Shown here piece by piece: positions 16,901 to 25,102 of a DNA stretch of 64,000 nt. Within the stretch, counting starts at the first letter, position 1; each line of letters starts with the position of its first letter. The stretch comes from SM1-50 sp964467345 (GTDB taxonomy: Archaea > Thermoplasmatota > E2 > DHVEG-1): assembly GCA_964467345.1 (NCBI GenBank), contig CAYXPY010000007.1, positions 1-64,000 on the forward strand, read 5' to 3'. A program made the position numbers and the translations under genes. A model generated the notes under the pieces. That model saw only the letters and a program-made list of their open reading frames with translations, did not search any database and was not told the DNA's origin.

Positions 16901-18973
16901 ATATGCCTCTGGTGCGACTCCGCCAGCGTAGTTTGTGCTGCTGCTCATCCAGTTGCTTGGGTAGTTGGTTCCCCAGCCTGCTGGTGGCACGCCACCGGAG
17001 AAGTCTTCTTCAAGAAGCGTGGTGTAGAGGGCTTTGCCGATGGTCATGTGCACGTTGACGCTCTCGGCGTTCTGACCCTTGTTGAAGATGACGACCTCAG
17101 GGGTCTGGGTCTGTGCAAGACCGTTCTGTGGTGAGACGATCTCTGTTATTGCGACATCATGGAGGTACCCGTAGTGCAGGGTGAAGGCTTTCTCCTTGTA
17201 GTCGTTCTGGGTGTTCTCATCGACAAACAGGTTGGTTGCCTCTGCGTTGTAGTTAATGTTGACATTCTCAGAGACACCAAGCGCTGCAGGTGTCCAGGTT
17301 GGGAAGGAAACCTCTAAGGTTGTGTCTGGTGCAATCGAGGGGACCGTCACAGTCTGGCTGTATTCATTCTGCCAACTGATGATGGTAAATCCGACATCAT
17401 CGATGTACCACCCGGTGTATTGAACAGACGAGTCAGAAGCGGTTTCGAACATGATTTTACAGTCTTGTCCCTCATAGGCGCTTAAATCAAAGTTGGCTTG
17501 TTTCCAGCCACCACTTTGACCATTATAGGCGGCCTGTCCAGTCATGTACGGGTTATATGCCATGGAACCAGGGTATCCTCCAACGGGGGTGATTATCGTC
17601 CAAGTGGTTCCACCATCGTTACTGATTTTGACGTTTCCACCATCATAATTGTTCTCAAAGTAGTACCAGTGCCAGAAGTTGAACAAGGCACCACTGGGGA
17701 CGGTAAACGTCGGCGTCACAAGATAACACCACATGCTGGCTGGGTAGTTCCCGGCTAGGTTTGTCGCCCAGACGTTCGCACCATTGTGAGCAGCCATTGG
17801 CCCAGAGGTCGGTGCGCCCCATTGCCATGCATCAGGCTGTGGGAGCTTTGGCGCGTGAATGTAACTGCCGTTGGTCGCCTCGAAATCCTCAACAGTTCCC
17901 GTGACGACTTCAACACCGATGTCGAGCTTAATTTGGACGTTAGTCTCGGTGTTCAACCCGATGTTCTTCACTTTAACGATCGGGGTGATCGGGCCGGCGT
18001 TGCCGCTGGCTGGTTTGACAATACCGCTGATCGCGATATCATGGTCATATTGGAACGGTAACCAGGGGATGGCGAATCCATCGACTTCCATACCGCCTTC
18101 GAAGGCACCAACCAAGGTACAGGTTAAGCCGTCTAAGGTGTACAGACCAGCTGTGCCACTTTGGGTGTACCCAGCGATGTAGAAGATCTCATTGTCTCGA
18201 TCATAGGCTGGGTCCTGTGCATACAAGAACCCGATGTTCAACGCACCAAGATCCGTAGCTGCACCGGATGCTTTGTCAACGGAGTACAGATGGCTCATAC
18301 CGCTGAACAACACATCATAACCATAGATATCACCGCTGTTATCACAGATGAGACCAATCAGGGTGTTTGCGATCCCGTGAGAACCAACAACGGTGGATGT
18401 TCCTGTTAACACATCAACGGTGTATAAGCTGCCGCCACCAGTTCCATACCAGGTAGCCGTAGTTGAATCAAAGCACAACCCGTTCATACCCGGTGAGGGG
18501 CCCATTAAGGTCATGGTTCCATCATAATCGATATGATAGATCCCACCACCGTACTCGACACCATACCAGTTACCATCTGCATCGATGTCAGCACCGCCAA
18601 TGAAGTTGGGGACGATACCGGCTTGCAATGATTCGATGGCATCAGGGGTATCAAAGGTGATTGGCCCTTCTGGATGTGCACCGGAGGGATCATACGCGTT
18701 ATACGCATAGAAATAACCCCTGTCTAACAGTGGTGCATGTTGGGTCGGAATTCCCTTTGTTACCAAAGGTGATAACCCATCTGCTCGTGCTATATATTCT
18801 TTGTTCTCTGCATCTAGAGCTATGACGGGTATGCTATTTTGTGTCTTAGTTTCCTGTGGCCGTATCGCTGCAGACGCTGCAGTCCCTAAAAAGAGGGCAG
18901 CGACTAGGACGACGGTCATTAGAAACATAGTCTTCGCTAGCTTACTTTTCCATACACTATGTTTTGCTTTCAT
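13922..18973 (-). CDS. Giant secreted multidomain surface protein (propeller, CARDB, jelly-roll and Ig-like modules)
   Basis: 1,683 residues. A signal peptide (SKLAKTMFLMTVVLVAALFL, cut after the AxA near residue 35) is followed by a propeller-like region (about 100-310, repeats like GGGIYHIDYDGT and GGSLYTVDVLTGT). Then come alternating CARDB-like domains (NxGxN segments) and MAM/immune-inhibitor-A-like jelly rolls with GWYIDDVGF, YWYVDDAWLG and WYIWVDDVTLP signatures. Near the C-terminus are an OmpL47-like domain (PPTTEATLAGTMGQSEWYVS) and an Ig-like domain (TAPVINAFTATAQNGLKTKW). The last residues, YDYG-type then QQQYYTLLKQL, recur in the protein at 41475. No protease motif was seen, so it is probably a cell-surface binding or adhesive protein. 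A GCGAGGTAA ribosome-binding site precedes the ATG. Confidence 0.82.
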   Translation of the reverse strand: MKAKHSVWKSKLAKTMFLMTVVLVAALFLGTAASAAIRPQETKTQNSIPVIALDAENKEYIARADGLSPLVTKGIPTQHAPLLDRGYFYAYNAYDPSGAHPEGPITFDTPDAIESLQAGIVPNFIGGADIDADGNWYGVEYGGGIYHIDYDGTMTLMGPSPGMNGLCFDSTTATWYGTGGGSLYTVDVLTGTSTVVGSHGIANTLIGLICDNSGDIYGYDVLFSGMSHLYSVDKASGAATDLGALNIGFLYAQDPAYDRDNEIFYIAGYTQSGTAGLYTLDGLTCTLVGAFEGGMEVDGFAIPWLPFQYDHDIAISGIVKPASGNAGPITPIVKVKNIGLNTETNVQIKLDIGVEVVTGTVEDFEATNGSYIHAPKLPQPDAWQWGAPTSGPMAAHNGANVWATNLAGNYPASMWCYLVTPTFTVPSGALFNFWHWYYFENNYDGGNVKISNDGGTTWTIITPVGGYPGSMAYNPYMTGQAAYNGQSGGWKQANFDLSAYEGQDCKIMFETASDSSVQYTGWYIDDVGFTIISWQNEYSQTVTVPSIAPDTTLEVSFPTWTPAALGVSENVNINYNAEATNLFVDENTQNDYKEKAFTLHYGYLHDVAITEIVSPQNGLAQTQTPEVVIFNKGQNAESVNVHMTIGKALYTTLLEEDFSGGVPPAGWGTNYPSNWMSSSTNYAGGVAPEAYFTWSPSSVGEHRLYTMDIDTTGYTALLLKFKEYVNDYNGDYDLKIQTSIDSGATWSDAYVRAGGPYGPATTEVALTAANGVGSATFRIAWDMSGDSFNINYWYVDDAWLGIIDMVEEYDETVTVDVVAGETVNAILPDWTPSDVPFAENIDYLVDVEATLNGFAEFYTYGFEDWVPTVPPQWQPPGWMIYNVNTGNAWVRSTTGQRSGVGCAKCTYDYAVQPNDDWLATGPVVVAPGGIFELWVDTYNYGDDEYEIYMSTTGNTPADFLSGTMLAGVYYPVPGVYTQYTFDMSAYVGQTVYFAIRYIGWYAWYIWVDDVTLPDGTFVGFEDAGTPEVPGYFPGWSQYTISGTDVDNKFDGVQSGTYPTCTPHGGSWMARYACWYISSGNSKLFVKDNSFDFTTADGYAMRLWMYHDTGYSGTTDRITVCASPDGANFYLLETINRYDGSTGWKQHSIGLSAFAGLPAVWIGFYGESFYGNNIFFDDLSLLEASLMDDGYPADNVLGKIITLSYEHDAGVIAITEPSGSAPKDEGWLQYDNGVYANAFGSTTGQIYGANRFTIDEQTPYIGWDLDMIRWKHYGAVAFSGNVHIYSAGSATAPGAEITTEPFSITGDDWFEVPLSSPVTLDGSDIWLCVEGTHNTGEYPLECSAPGITLKTAFFSSDGATWYDLPGLGYDVAFEIRGHVTSGGGGDEYWLPGTYPVEGIIQNLGVTFPEIDIPVNAQITNDTGVIVYDETVVVAGPVAPGGTAVVTFPDITIPEDPDAEGDYKLTMKTVLPGDDHPNNDKKTLSWIIRIPDTTPPTTEATLAGTMGQSEWYVSSVTVTLTAYDEKWPEGVDYTMYKVDNGEWTLYETPFQVTTDGQHTVYFYSVDKAVPPNTEEEKSISFKMDKTAPVINAFTATAQNGLKTKWLLEADATDATSGIVKVEFYADDALVGEDTDGAPYEFLVESKIHTAQCIVYDAAGNSKMSDVVTSFDYGNQQQYYTLLKQL

Positions 18974-19280
18974 AAAATTTTACCTCGCCTTACTCTTCTT
19001 AAATGCGTATGGTCTTAATAAATGTTTCGCACCAAATATATATATTAATATTTAAAATAAAATAAAAAGAATTGAAATAACTCCTCTGGAGAAAAACAGA
19101 AAAGAGACAGAGAAAAGAACCTTTCTACAGACCATTATATAATAAACGTATTAGAAATCAGATCCAACCACCACACAGCCTAAGGAAATCCGCCCCCAAC
19201 CAACAAAACCTGCTCTTTATAGTACATAATACATATGTAGAAAAAAGAAAAAATCAATAAAAAAGAAAAAAAAGAGGATG
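18974..19280. other. Intergenic: promoter of the giant gene and terminator of the upstream C25 gene
   Basis: About 300 bp. The left part, read on the minus strand, has AT-rich TATA-like sequence (around 19010-19050) and a GAGGTAA ribosome-binding site for the gene starting at 18973. The right end (19242-19275) is an A-rich tract that serves as U-rich terminator for the gene ending at 19281. No gene seen. Confidence 0.45.
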
Positions 19281-21635
19281 TTAGGCGACGTTTACAAAAA
19301 ACGGGCCTATCAACAGAGCGGTTGCGGTTTTTTCCAGTTCACCGACCGTGACAAGGATCTCCACCGATCCAAGACCAAACACAAAACCGGTTTTGGCCTT
19401 CGGGGCAAACCCAGGCATGATCTTCTCAAACGAACCAGATGAATACCGGCCAAGAAGAATCAGGTTCCCCTGGATGGCAATCGACCAGTTCACATTCGTT
19501 GCAGCCCCAGCCCCCGTGTTCTTAATCGCTGCCGTGACACTCCCAACACCAGCGGAAATCTCCCCAATCTCGATGCAGGGAAGCGCATCGATGTGGATGG
19601 AGGTTTCCTCGGACCAATCGCTTTCCAGGTCATCCGTGTCCTTTGCCTTGACCTTGATACTGTAGTCACCTATGATCGTCCAGCTATGGTTCAAAACAAC
19701 AGATTCACCAGAATCAAACGGACCAAGCCACCCAGTCATCTCATCACCCCAATAAACCATGTAATACACATCATTGTTCTGCGGGTCTGTCGTCAGGAAC
19801 GTAAACGAATACTCAATCCCGATCTCTCCTGCGGTTGGCCCTAAAGGTTTATCAGGTATATCTGGCGGCGTGTTGATGTTCGTCTCCCCATTCCAGAGCT
19901 TCACGGATGAGTCACCAAGCACATTATACGCCTCAAAATAGTATTTTGTCAGACCTGACCCACCGTAATATTCATAGAGATAGAACAGACCCTTATTGGT
20001 CATACCACCGATCATCTCAAGGTTATCCTCCCACCAGGCTTTAAACATCCGTTTCTCTAAGATATCATCCTCATCCCAATAGGTCGAGGCAGACGCACCC
20101 CAGAACGCTATTGCCCCTTTGTTTTCAACCCGAAGCCATGTTTCACCAAAACATTCACCTTGGTTAAAGGGGTTTGTCGAACAGGCATGGCTACACACAA
20201 ACGGATACATATAATAATTCTGAAGATTCTGCACATTACTTTGATCGAACGGAACACAGCCCCATCCTCCAGAGTACCCATGTCCCGAATAAACACACAG
20301 GCTTCGTCCATCGTTCAAAGCGTTTGTGACATCTGAAGTGCTTCCGCCCTGCGATTGATAAATCTTATCACAGGTGTAGTTGTTTGGCGCAAGGTAGGTG
20401 TCAATCACATAGTTATGGGTATCCTCTGCCATCCCCCCTGCATCACTTGAGGCGAGAAACGCTGCTTTCTTTATCCAGGACTCGTCTGGGAACACACCAA
20501 CCTCATAATAGATGGTTTTATCGACCATGATGGTCACATGCTCAGCGGTAGCGGCGGGAAAACGACTCACTATGAGATCAGCAAAATAATTCCCTTGATC
20601 AATCGTAGCATAATACAAATCAGTACACGAACTACTTTGCGTACCAGTCCACGTGGGAATCTGAGCAACATCACCGACTAACAAGACATACACCGGAGGC
20701 GTCGTCCAGTTATTGAACGCATCAGCGATATAGCTTTTGATCATTTCTTTTGTGACACCACCCGGGATCTCAGAGGTTGTCGTCACCGTGGTCTCAAAAC
20801 CCAGGGAGTCTTTCCAGTCAGCAAACGGAGCAATCGCATCGACAAATGAATCATGAACAATAATTAGATATCCTTCTTTCCGCGGTCCATTTCCCGTCGT
20901 CCCTTCCAACGCACCATAGTTGACAAACGAGGTGCGGAACAGTTGTTCAAACGAGGAAGTTGTATACCGGTCAATCCTCTCAGCAGTCTTCACCAGATCG
21001 CTCCCCGGAAGCTCGATACGGATATCACAGCTGGTCATAATGCGTAATTTTCCAGTAGAAGGATTATACTGCACGGGAAATATACTCAGAAACGCGATGT
21101 TACGTCCTCGCAGTTCCCCAAGAGCACTGACCGTAGCGACATTCGAAGGCACAAACGAGTCCTGCGCATAGAGGCTGTCATCAATAGTAAACGGTACCGT
21201 CGCACCCTCTATTTTTACCAAAGATTCCTGAACAGGGATCACCCATGAGGGAAGATGCAACGCGTCAAGTGATGTCGTCTCCCAGGTCACCGATTCAACA
21301 ACAAACGCAGGAACCGCGCCCTGAGGAATTTCCAGAAACCGGGAAATCACCGGTAGCTGAGGCTGACCAACAACTGTGGAAACCCCCTCGCCAGGTATTT
21401 CCACTGTTGCATAATTCTGCCCAGCAAGAATGCGTTGACCGAACGTTAACGGAGACGGTGTGATACTCACGGTGATATAAGGCTGGTCGGTATAATGAAA
21501 CGTCGATGTGATACCATTTGAGTTCATAGAAAACGACTCACTCGTTGGATGAACTGCACTAACCCCTGCCGAGAAGAGAAGTATCAGTGCAACAGCTGCC
21601 TGAATAACCATTTTTTTCTTAGTACTAAGCTTCAT
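19281..21635 (-). CDS. Secreted C25 (gingipain-like) cysteine peptidase with PKD domain and class-3 C-terminal module
   Basis: 784 residues. Signal peptide (1 to about 27), propeptide region, and catalytic domain (about 250-600) with canonical C25 motifs: YSGHGYSGGW (His452) and VCSHACSTNPF (Cys485), followed by GECFGETWL and GAIAFWGAS, matching the gingipain layout. One PKD domain (about 605-690, YMVYWGDEMTGWLGPFDSG) is followed by a roughly 90-residue C-terminal module (NTGAGAATNVNWSIAIQG, then a hydrophobic end LLIGPFFVNVA). The same module ends the adjacent carboxypeptidase. The two are probably displayed the same way and may act in sequence, one as an endopeptidase and the other as an exopeptidase. 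Confidence 0.92.
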   Translation of the reverse strand: MKLSTKKKMVIQAAVALILLFSAGVSAVHPTSESFSMNSNGITSTFHYTDQPYITVSITPSPLTFGQRILAGQNYATVEIPGEGVSTVVGQPQLPVISRFLEIPQGAVPAFVVESVTWETTSLDALHLPSWVIPVQESLVKIEGATVPFTIDDSLYAQDSFVPSNVATVSALGELRGRNIAFLSIFPVQYNPSTGKLRIMTSCDIRIELPGSDLVKTAERIDRYTTSSFEQLFRTSFVNYGALEGTTGNGPRKEGYLIIVHDSFVDAIAPFADWKDSLGFETTVTTTSEIPGGVTKEMIKSYIADAFNNWTTPPVYVLLVGDVAQIPTWTGTQSSSCTDLYYATIDQGNYFADLIVSRFPAATAEHVTIMVDKTIYYEVGVFPDESWIKKAAFLASSDAGGMAEDTHNYVIDTYLAPNNYTCDKIYQSQGGSTSDVTNALNDGRSLCVYSGHGYSGGWGCVPFDQSNVQNLQNYYMYPFVCSHACSTNPFNQGECFGETWLRVENKGAIAFWGASASTYWDEDDILEKRMFKAWWEDNLEMIGGMTNKGLFYLYEYYGGSGLTKYYFEAYNVLGDSSVKLWNGETNINTPPDIPDKPLGPTAGEIGIEYSFTFLTTDPQNNDVYYMVYWGDEMTGWLGPFDSGESVVLNHSWTIIGDYSIKVKAKDTDDLESDWSEETSIHIDALPCIEIGEISAGVGSVTAAIKNTGAGAATNVNWSIAIQGNLILLGRYSSGSFEKIMPGFAPKAKTGFVFGLGSVEILVTVGELEKTATALLIGPFFVNVA

Positions 21636-21843
21636 TCTTCATATCCCCTATTAATTCTATTTATTCTCTATTTAACACTAACAAAATTCATATTTATATA
21701 GATATCGACTAGATGAAAACCTTCTTCTCCACCAAGAAGTCTAGGATTTCTCTCATCATGCTCTTCTCTCTTATACATACTCTCCTGTCATACGTTCTTT
21801 ATTACAAGATAACCATCACATGTTTTGAGAAGGGAAAAACTTG

Positions 21844-24210
21844 CTAGGATCGGAGGAATACCAAGGGTCCCAGAAGAAACCCGGAAACAGATTTCTCAGC
21901 GACATCTGCTGTAACAAGAACCGTCACTGACCCGACGCCGAAGACAAAACCGGTTTTTATCTGGGGGCTGAACCCAGGGACGATCTTGAGTATCGTTCCC
22001 GTAGTCTCCCTTCCAAGGAGAACCACGCCACCCTGAAGAGAAATCGACCAGTTCACATCCACAGCATCCCCAGCACCGGTGTTTGCCACCCTCGCGGTGA
22101 TACCAAAACCACCGGTTATCTCAGCAATCTCTACACAGGGGGAATCTGTGATGTGAACGGTGATAGGATCGGACCAGCCGCTTTCAATACCCGCACTGTC
22201 CTTTGCTTTCACCTTCACGGTATAGTCACCAGAGGCAGACCATTGATGTACGGCTTCTGCAGAGGCATCAGAGTCAAACGGACCAAGCCAGTCGCTTATG
22301 CTATCACCCCAGGACCAGAGATAGTAGACCTGCTGACCCTCAGGATCGGTTGTACTAGTAATATATGAATAGTTGATAGCAGTCCCACCGGTGGTCGGAC
22401 CAACAGGTTGATCAGGGTTATCCGGAGGTTGATTTGCGTTTGCTGCAGCAAGGTTCTGGACGGCATCGATATCAACAGCAGGGTTCAACTCACTGGGATT
22501 ACCAGTGCCATCATCAACGATTTTTACGTAGCGGGCTGACTCCACCGAGCCAGCAGCAAGATCAAACTCAGAAGTCCCCATCCCAGTTCCAAGCAACACC
22601 CAGGGGCCTTCCCAATCACTTGAGACATACACGGAATAGCCGTCCTCTGTTGTGTCCCCCTCGAAGATCTTCAGGTCGTTCGCATCAGGGAAATTTGTGA
22701 TCTGGTCAGCCATATCCACGATAATATATCCACCGACACCAAGCGATGCGCAGACGTCATCAGGAGGCCCGAGACAGGCGATACCCTCGGTGGGGTTCGT
22801 CTGATAATTATCGGAGGGAGCATAGTACGCGCAAGTCGTGACTTGGTATGCAAAATATTGGTTACTGGGGGTGAGTGCGACATTTAACACCGTTGGTTCT
22901 CCTTCATCGACATCAACGGTGTATGTTTTTTCCTGATACCCATTTGCTCGATAGTGGACGGTATACGTCCCAGGGAGCAGGATGCGATGATAGTCCCCAA
23001 CCAAAGGATCTGTGAAACAAGGCCAGAACACCTCATCAACCCAGACGGTCGCAGCAATCGGCTGTCCGTTGTTCGCATTGGTCACCACACCGGTCAAGCC
23101 CATATCCGCTGCAGTGATGATATCCATCATCCCCTCACGATTCAGATCCCATGCTTGAGGGATGTTGGAAGTCTGCACTTCGATGGTCCAGTCGATGTCA
23201 CCACGACACCCGTAACTAAAATCATTGCAATCCCCGAGGGTCTGATACCAGTCGTACCCCTCAACCACCCAATACCCATTATGGGATGCGTACATCTCTG
23301 ACAAATAGACGACGGCGTCATCGTCAGGGACACGTTGGTGTTTATAATTCCACACGTAGTTTACGATGTTCCCGGAGCAGTGATACGACAGCGATAGCAC
23401 AAAGTTATTTTCCAGTGCATTCTTGCGTATCGCTCGTGTCTCAGGCTCAGAATACGGGGTAGCGCTCTCCGGCATGTACCCATAATTTCTATTGAGATCA
23501 ACCCCATGGGCATTGTATCGAGTACCTGCTTCACGTCCATCAGGATTCATCATTGGGATTATCCAAATCTCTCTGTTGTCTACGAGGTTTGTAATCGTCG
23601 GATCAACACTATAGTTCTGGGTGAGATGAAACGCCAGATTCAGCGGAAGTTCCGCAGACATGTATTCATTCCCATGATGAAGACCCATAATCCGAACCTC
23701 TGGTTCGTTCTCCTCGACATCCGGATTATCTGTAATCTGTAAACCCCAGATGCTCCTGCCTTGCACGCTTTTCCCAAGCTCGTGTAATCGTGCAATCTCC
23801 GGGTAGTCTGCCGCGATGTTTTGAAGTTCTGTGGTCATCTGCGCATAGTTGTGGAAATCACGAGCAAACAAGGGAGAGAATAACCACCCGCGCTCCATTG
23901 CAATCTCATCAGGGACCAGCTTTGGAGAGAGATTCATAACCGTAAGCCAGTGATACTCCTCTGGTGAGATAAGGACAACAACAGATGTTCTAGTTTGGTC
24001 AATCTCAAGAATGGTCATTCGTTTCTGAAGTATCTGATCAAGCACGTATGAATCCGACAGCGGAACAGAGACGACAAGAGTCTCAACCGAGTATTGTGTG
24101 ATGGTCTGTGCCGTGAGAAATCCCCCCAGCATCAGGGTGATGCAGAGGGTGAAAAAAACACAAAAGCTATAGGCTTTTCCAATTGTTTTCATTCGATGAT
24201 TCATCTTCAA
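21844..24210 (-). CDS. Secreted M14 zinc carboxypeptidase with discoidin-like, PKD and class-3 C-terminal modules
   Basis: 788 residues. After a signal peptide (about 1-34) and a pro-region comes an M14 domain (about 115-365). Zinc ligands are HGNE (His179, Glu182) and His277 in SLSYHCSG. Substrate-binding residues are in NPDGR and DLNRNYG, and the catalytic Glu344 is in DWTIEVQ. A regulatory-like beta domain (about 372-455, TGVVTNANNGQPI) is next, followed by a discoidin-like domain (about 460-600, ESARYVKIVDDGTGNP), a PKD domain (about 605-690, WSWGDSISDWLGPF) and a C-terminal module like that of the upstream C25 peptidase (NTGAGDAVDVNWSISLQG, ending LLGPLVFLRS). It removes C-terminal residues from peptides outside the cell. 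All catalytic residues are present. Confidence 0.92.
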   Translation of the reverse strand: MKMNHRMKTIGKAYSFCVFFTLCITLMLGGFLTAQTITQYSVETLVVSVPLSDSYVLDQILQKRMTILEIDQTRTSVVVLISPEEYHWLTVMNLSPKLVPDEIAMERGWLFSPLFARDFHNYAQMTTELQNIAADYPEIARLHELGKSVQGRSIWGLQITDNPDVEENEPEVRIMGLHHGNEYMSAELPLNLAFHLTQNYSVDPTITNLVDNREIWIIPMMNPDGREAGTRYNAHGVDLNRNYGYMPESATPYSEPETRAIRKNALENNFVLSLSYHCSGNIVNYVWNYKHQRVPDDDAVVYLSEMYASHNGYWVVEGYDWYQTLGDCNDFSYGCRGDIDWTIEVQTSNIPQAWDLNREGMMDIITAADMGLTGVVTNANNGQPIAATVWVDEVFWPCFTDPLVGDYHRILLPGTYTVHYRANGYQEKTYTVDVDEGEPTVLNVALTPSNQYFAYQVTTCAYYAPSDNYQTNPTEGIACLGPPDDVCASLGVGGYIIVDMADQITNFPDANDLKIFEGDTTEDGYSVYVSSDWEGPWVLLGTGMGTSEFDLAAGSVESARYVKIVDDGTGNPSELNPAVDIDAVQNLAAANANQPPDNPDQPVGPTTGGTAINYSYITSTTDPEGQQVYYLWSWGDSISDWLGPFDSDASAEAVHQWSASGDYTVKVKAKDSAGIESGWSDPITVHITDSPCVEIAEITGGFGITARVANTGAGDAVDVNWSISLQGGVVLLGRETTGTILKIVPGFSPQIKTGFVFGVGSVTVLVTADVAEKSVSGFLLGPLVFLRS

Positions 24211-24472
24211 TTATCCCCCATGTCGTCTATGGAAACATACTTCTTAAACATTGTCGTTGTGAAACCACAAGAAGAAAGGCTCGCAATCCCTCTGCTTTCT
24301 TCTTAGGTCACTACTTGGCAATCAACCCTGCATGAAACAGAGTAGGATCCATCGTAGGATGCATCTATTATACTATTTAATAGTATGTTCTTATATAAAT
24401 AAGGTTCGGCGTTTTTTCGTCTTTATGCAAAAAAAATTAGGTGAAAGTAATATTAGAAAAGGGTATGAGAGA

Positions 24473-24485
24473 GAAAAAAAAAAAA
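24473..24485 (-). terminator. Oligo-U terminator after the response regulator gene
   Basis: An A12-type tract on the plus strand, just downstream of the minus-strand stop at 24494. Confidence 0.45.
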
Positions 24486-24493
24486 TCAATGTA

Positions 24494-24877
24494 TCATGAT
24501 TGGTGTGTATTGAGGATTCGAACAATACAATCCTTGAGTTTCATAATATCAAAAGGTTTTACGATATAATCCTCTGAACCGAGACGTCCGATACCCATGC
24601 TCATCTCATCGCCTTTCGCTGTGAGAAAGACAATTGGGACCGACCGCCAACGGTCATTTTCTTTAATACGTGCTGCGACATCCCAGCCGCTCATTTGTGG
24701 CATCATTATATCTAATAGGATAAGATCTGGGATCTGGTTTTGCTGTAACATCTTGAGGCATTTCTCCCCGCTGTCCACCCCGATAACTTGATATTGTCCG
24801 GTTGAATCTTCTAAGACTTGTTTGACGGAGATGAGGATATCGGGATAGTCATCAACCACGAGAATTATTTTTGGCAT
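24494..24877 (-). CDS. Stand-alone response regulator receiver protein (CheY-like)
   Basis: 127 residues, a single receiver domain with no output domain. It has the acidic pair (DD at 9-10), phospho-acceptor Asp56 in LILLDIMMPQMSGWD, the Thr of VFLTAKGD and the conserved Lys in YIVKPFD. The open frame begins with a TTG at 24886. The ATG at 24877 directly after GGGGTGG is the better start, and a TATATATACTA box lies about 30 bp upstream on this strand. It is divergent from the triple-repeat and histidine-kinase genes and is a likely phosphotransfer partner of the kinase at 26428. It resembles the regulator at 58755. Confidence 0.92.
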   Translation of the reverse strand: MPKIILVVDDYPDILISVKQVLEDSTGQYQVIGVDSGEKCLKMLQQNQIPDLILLDIMMPQMSGWDVAARIKENDRWRSVPIVFLTAKGDEMSMGIGRLGSEDYIVKPFDIMKLKDCIVRILNTHQS

Positions 24878-25102
24878 CCACCCCAATCAACCGATATTTA
24901 GTATATATATCTACTGCTGTTTTTTTGTCACGTGGTACTCATAGAAAAGTACTTTTTATTACAATTCACTATTTCATTGATTTTTAATGAACAGTCATCA
25001 CCTGAGTTTTTTATAAGTAAGGCATTTAAACAACTGAGATATTCTGTATAAAGAGATGGATGTCACTCGAATGCTGGTTACGTTGAGTGGCGATGGGATC
25101 AC

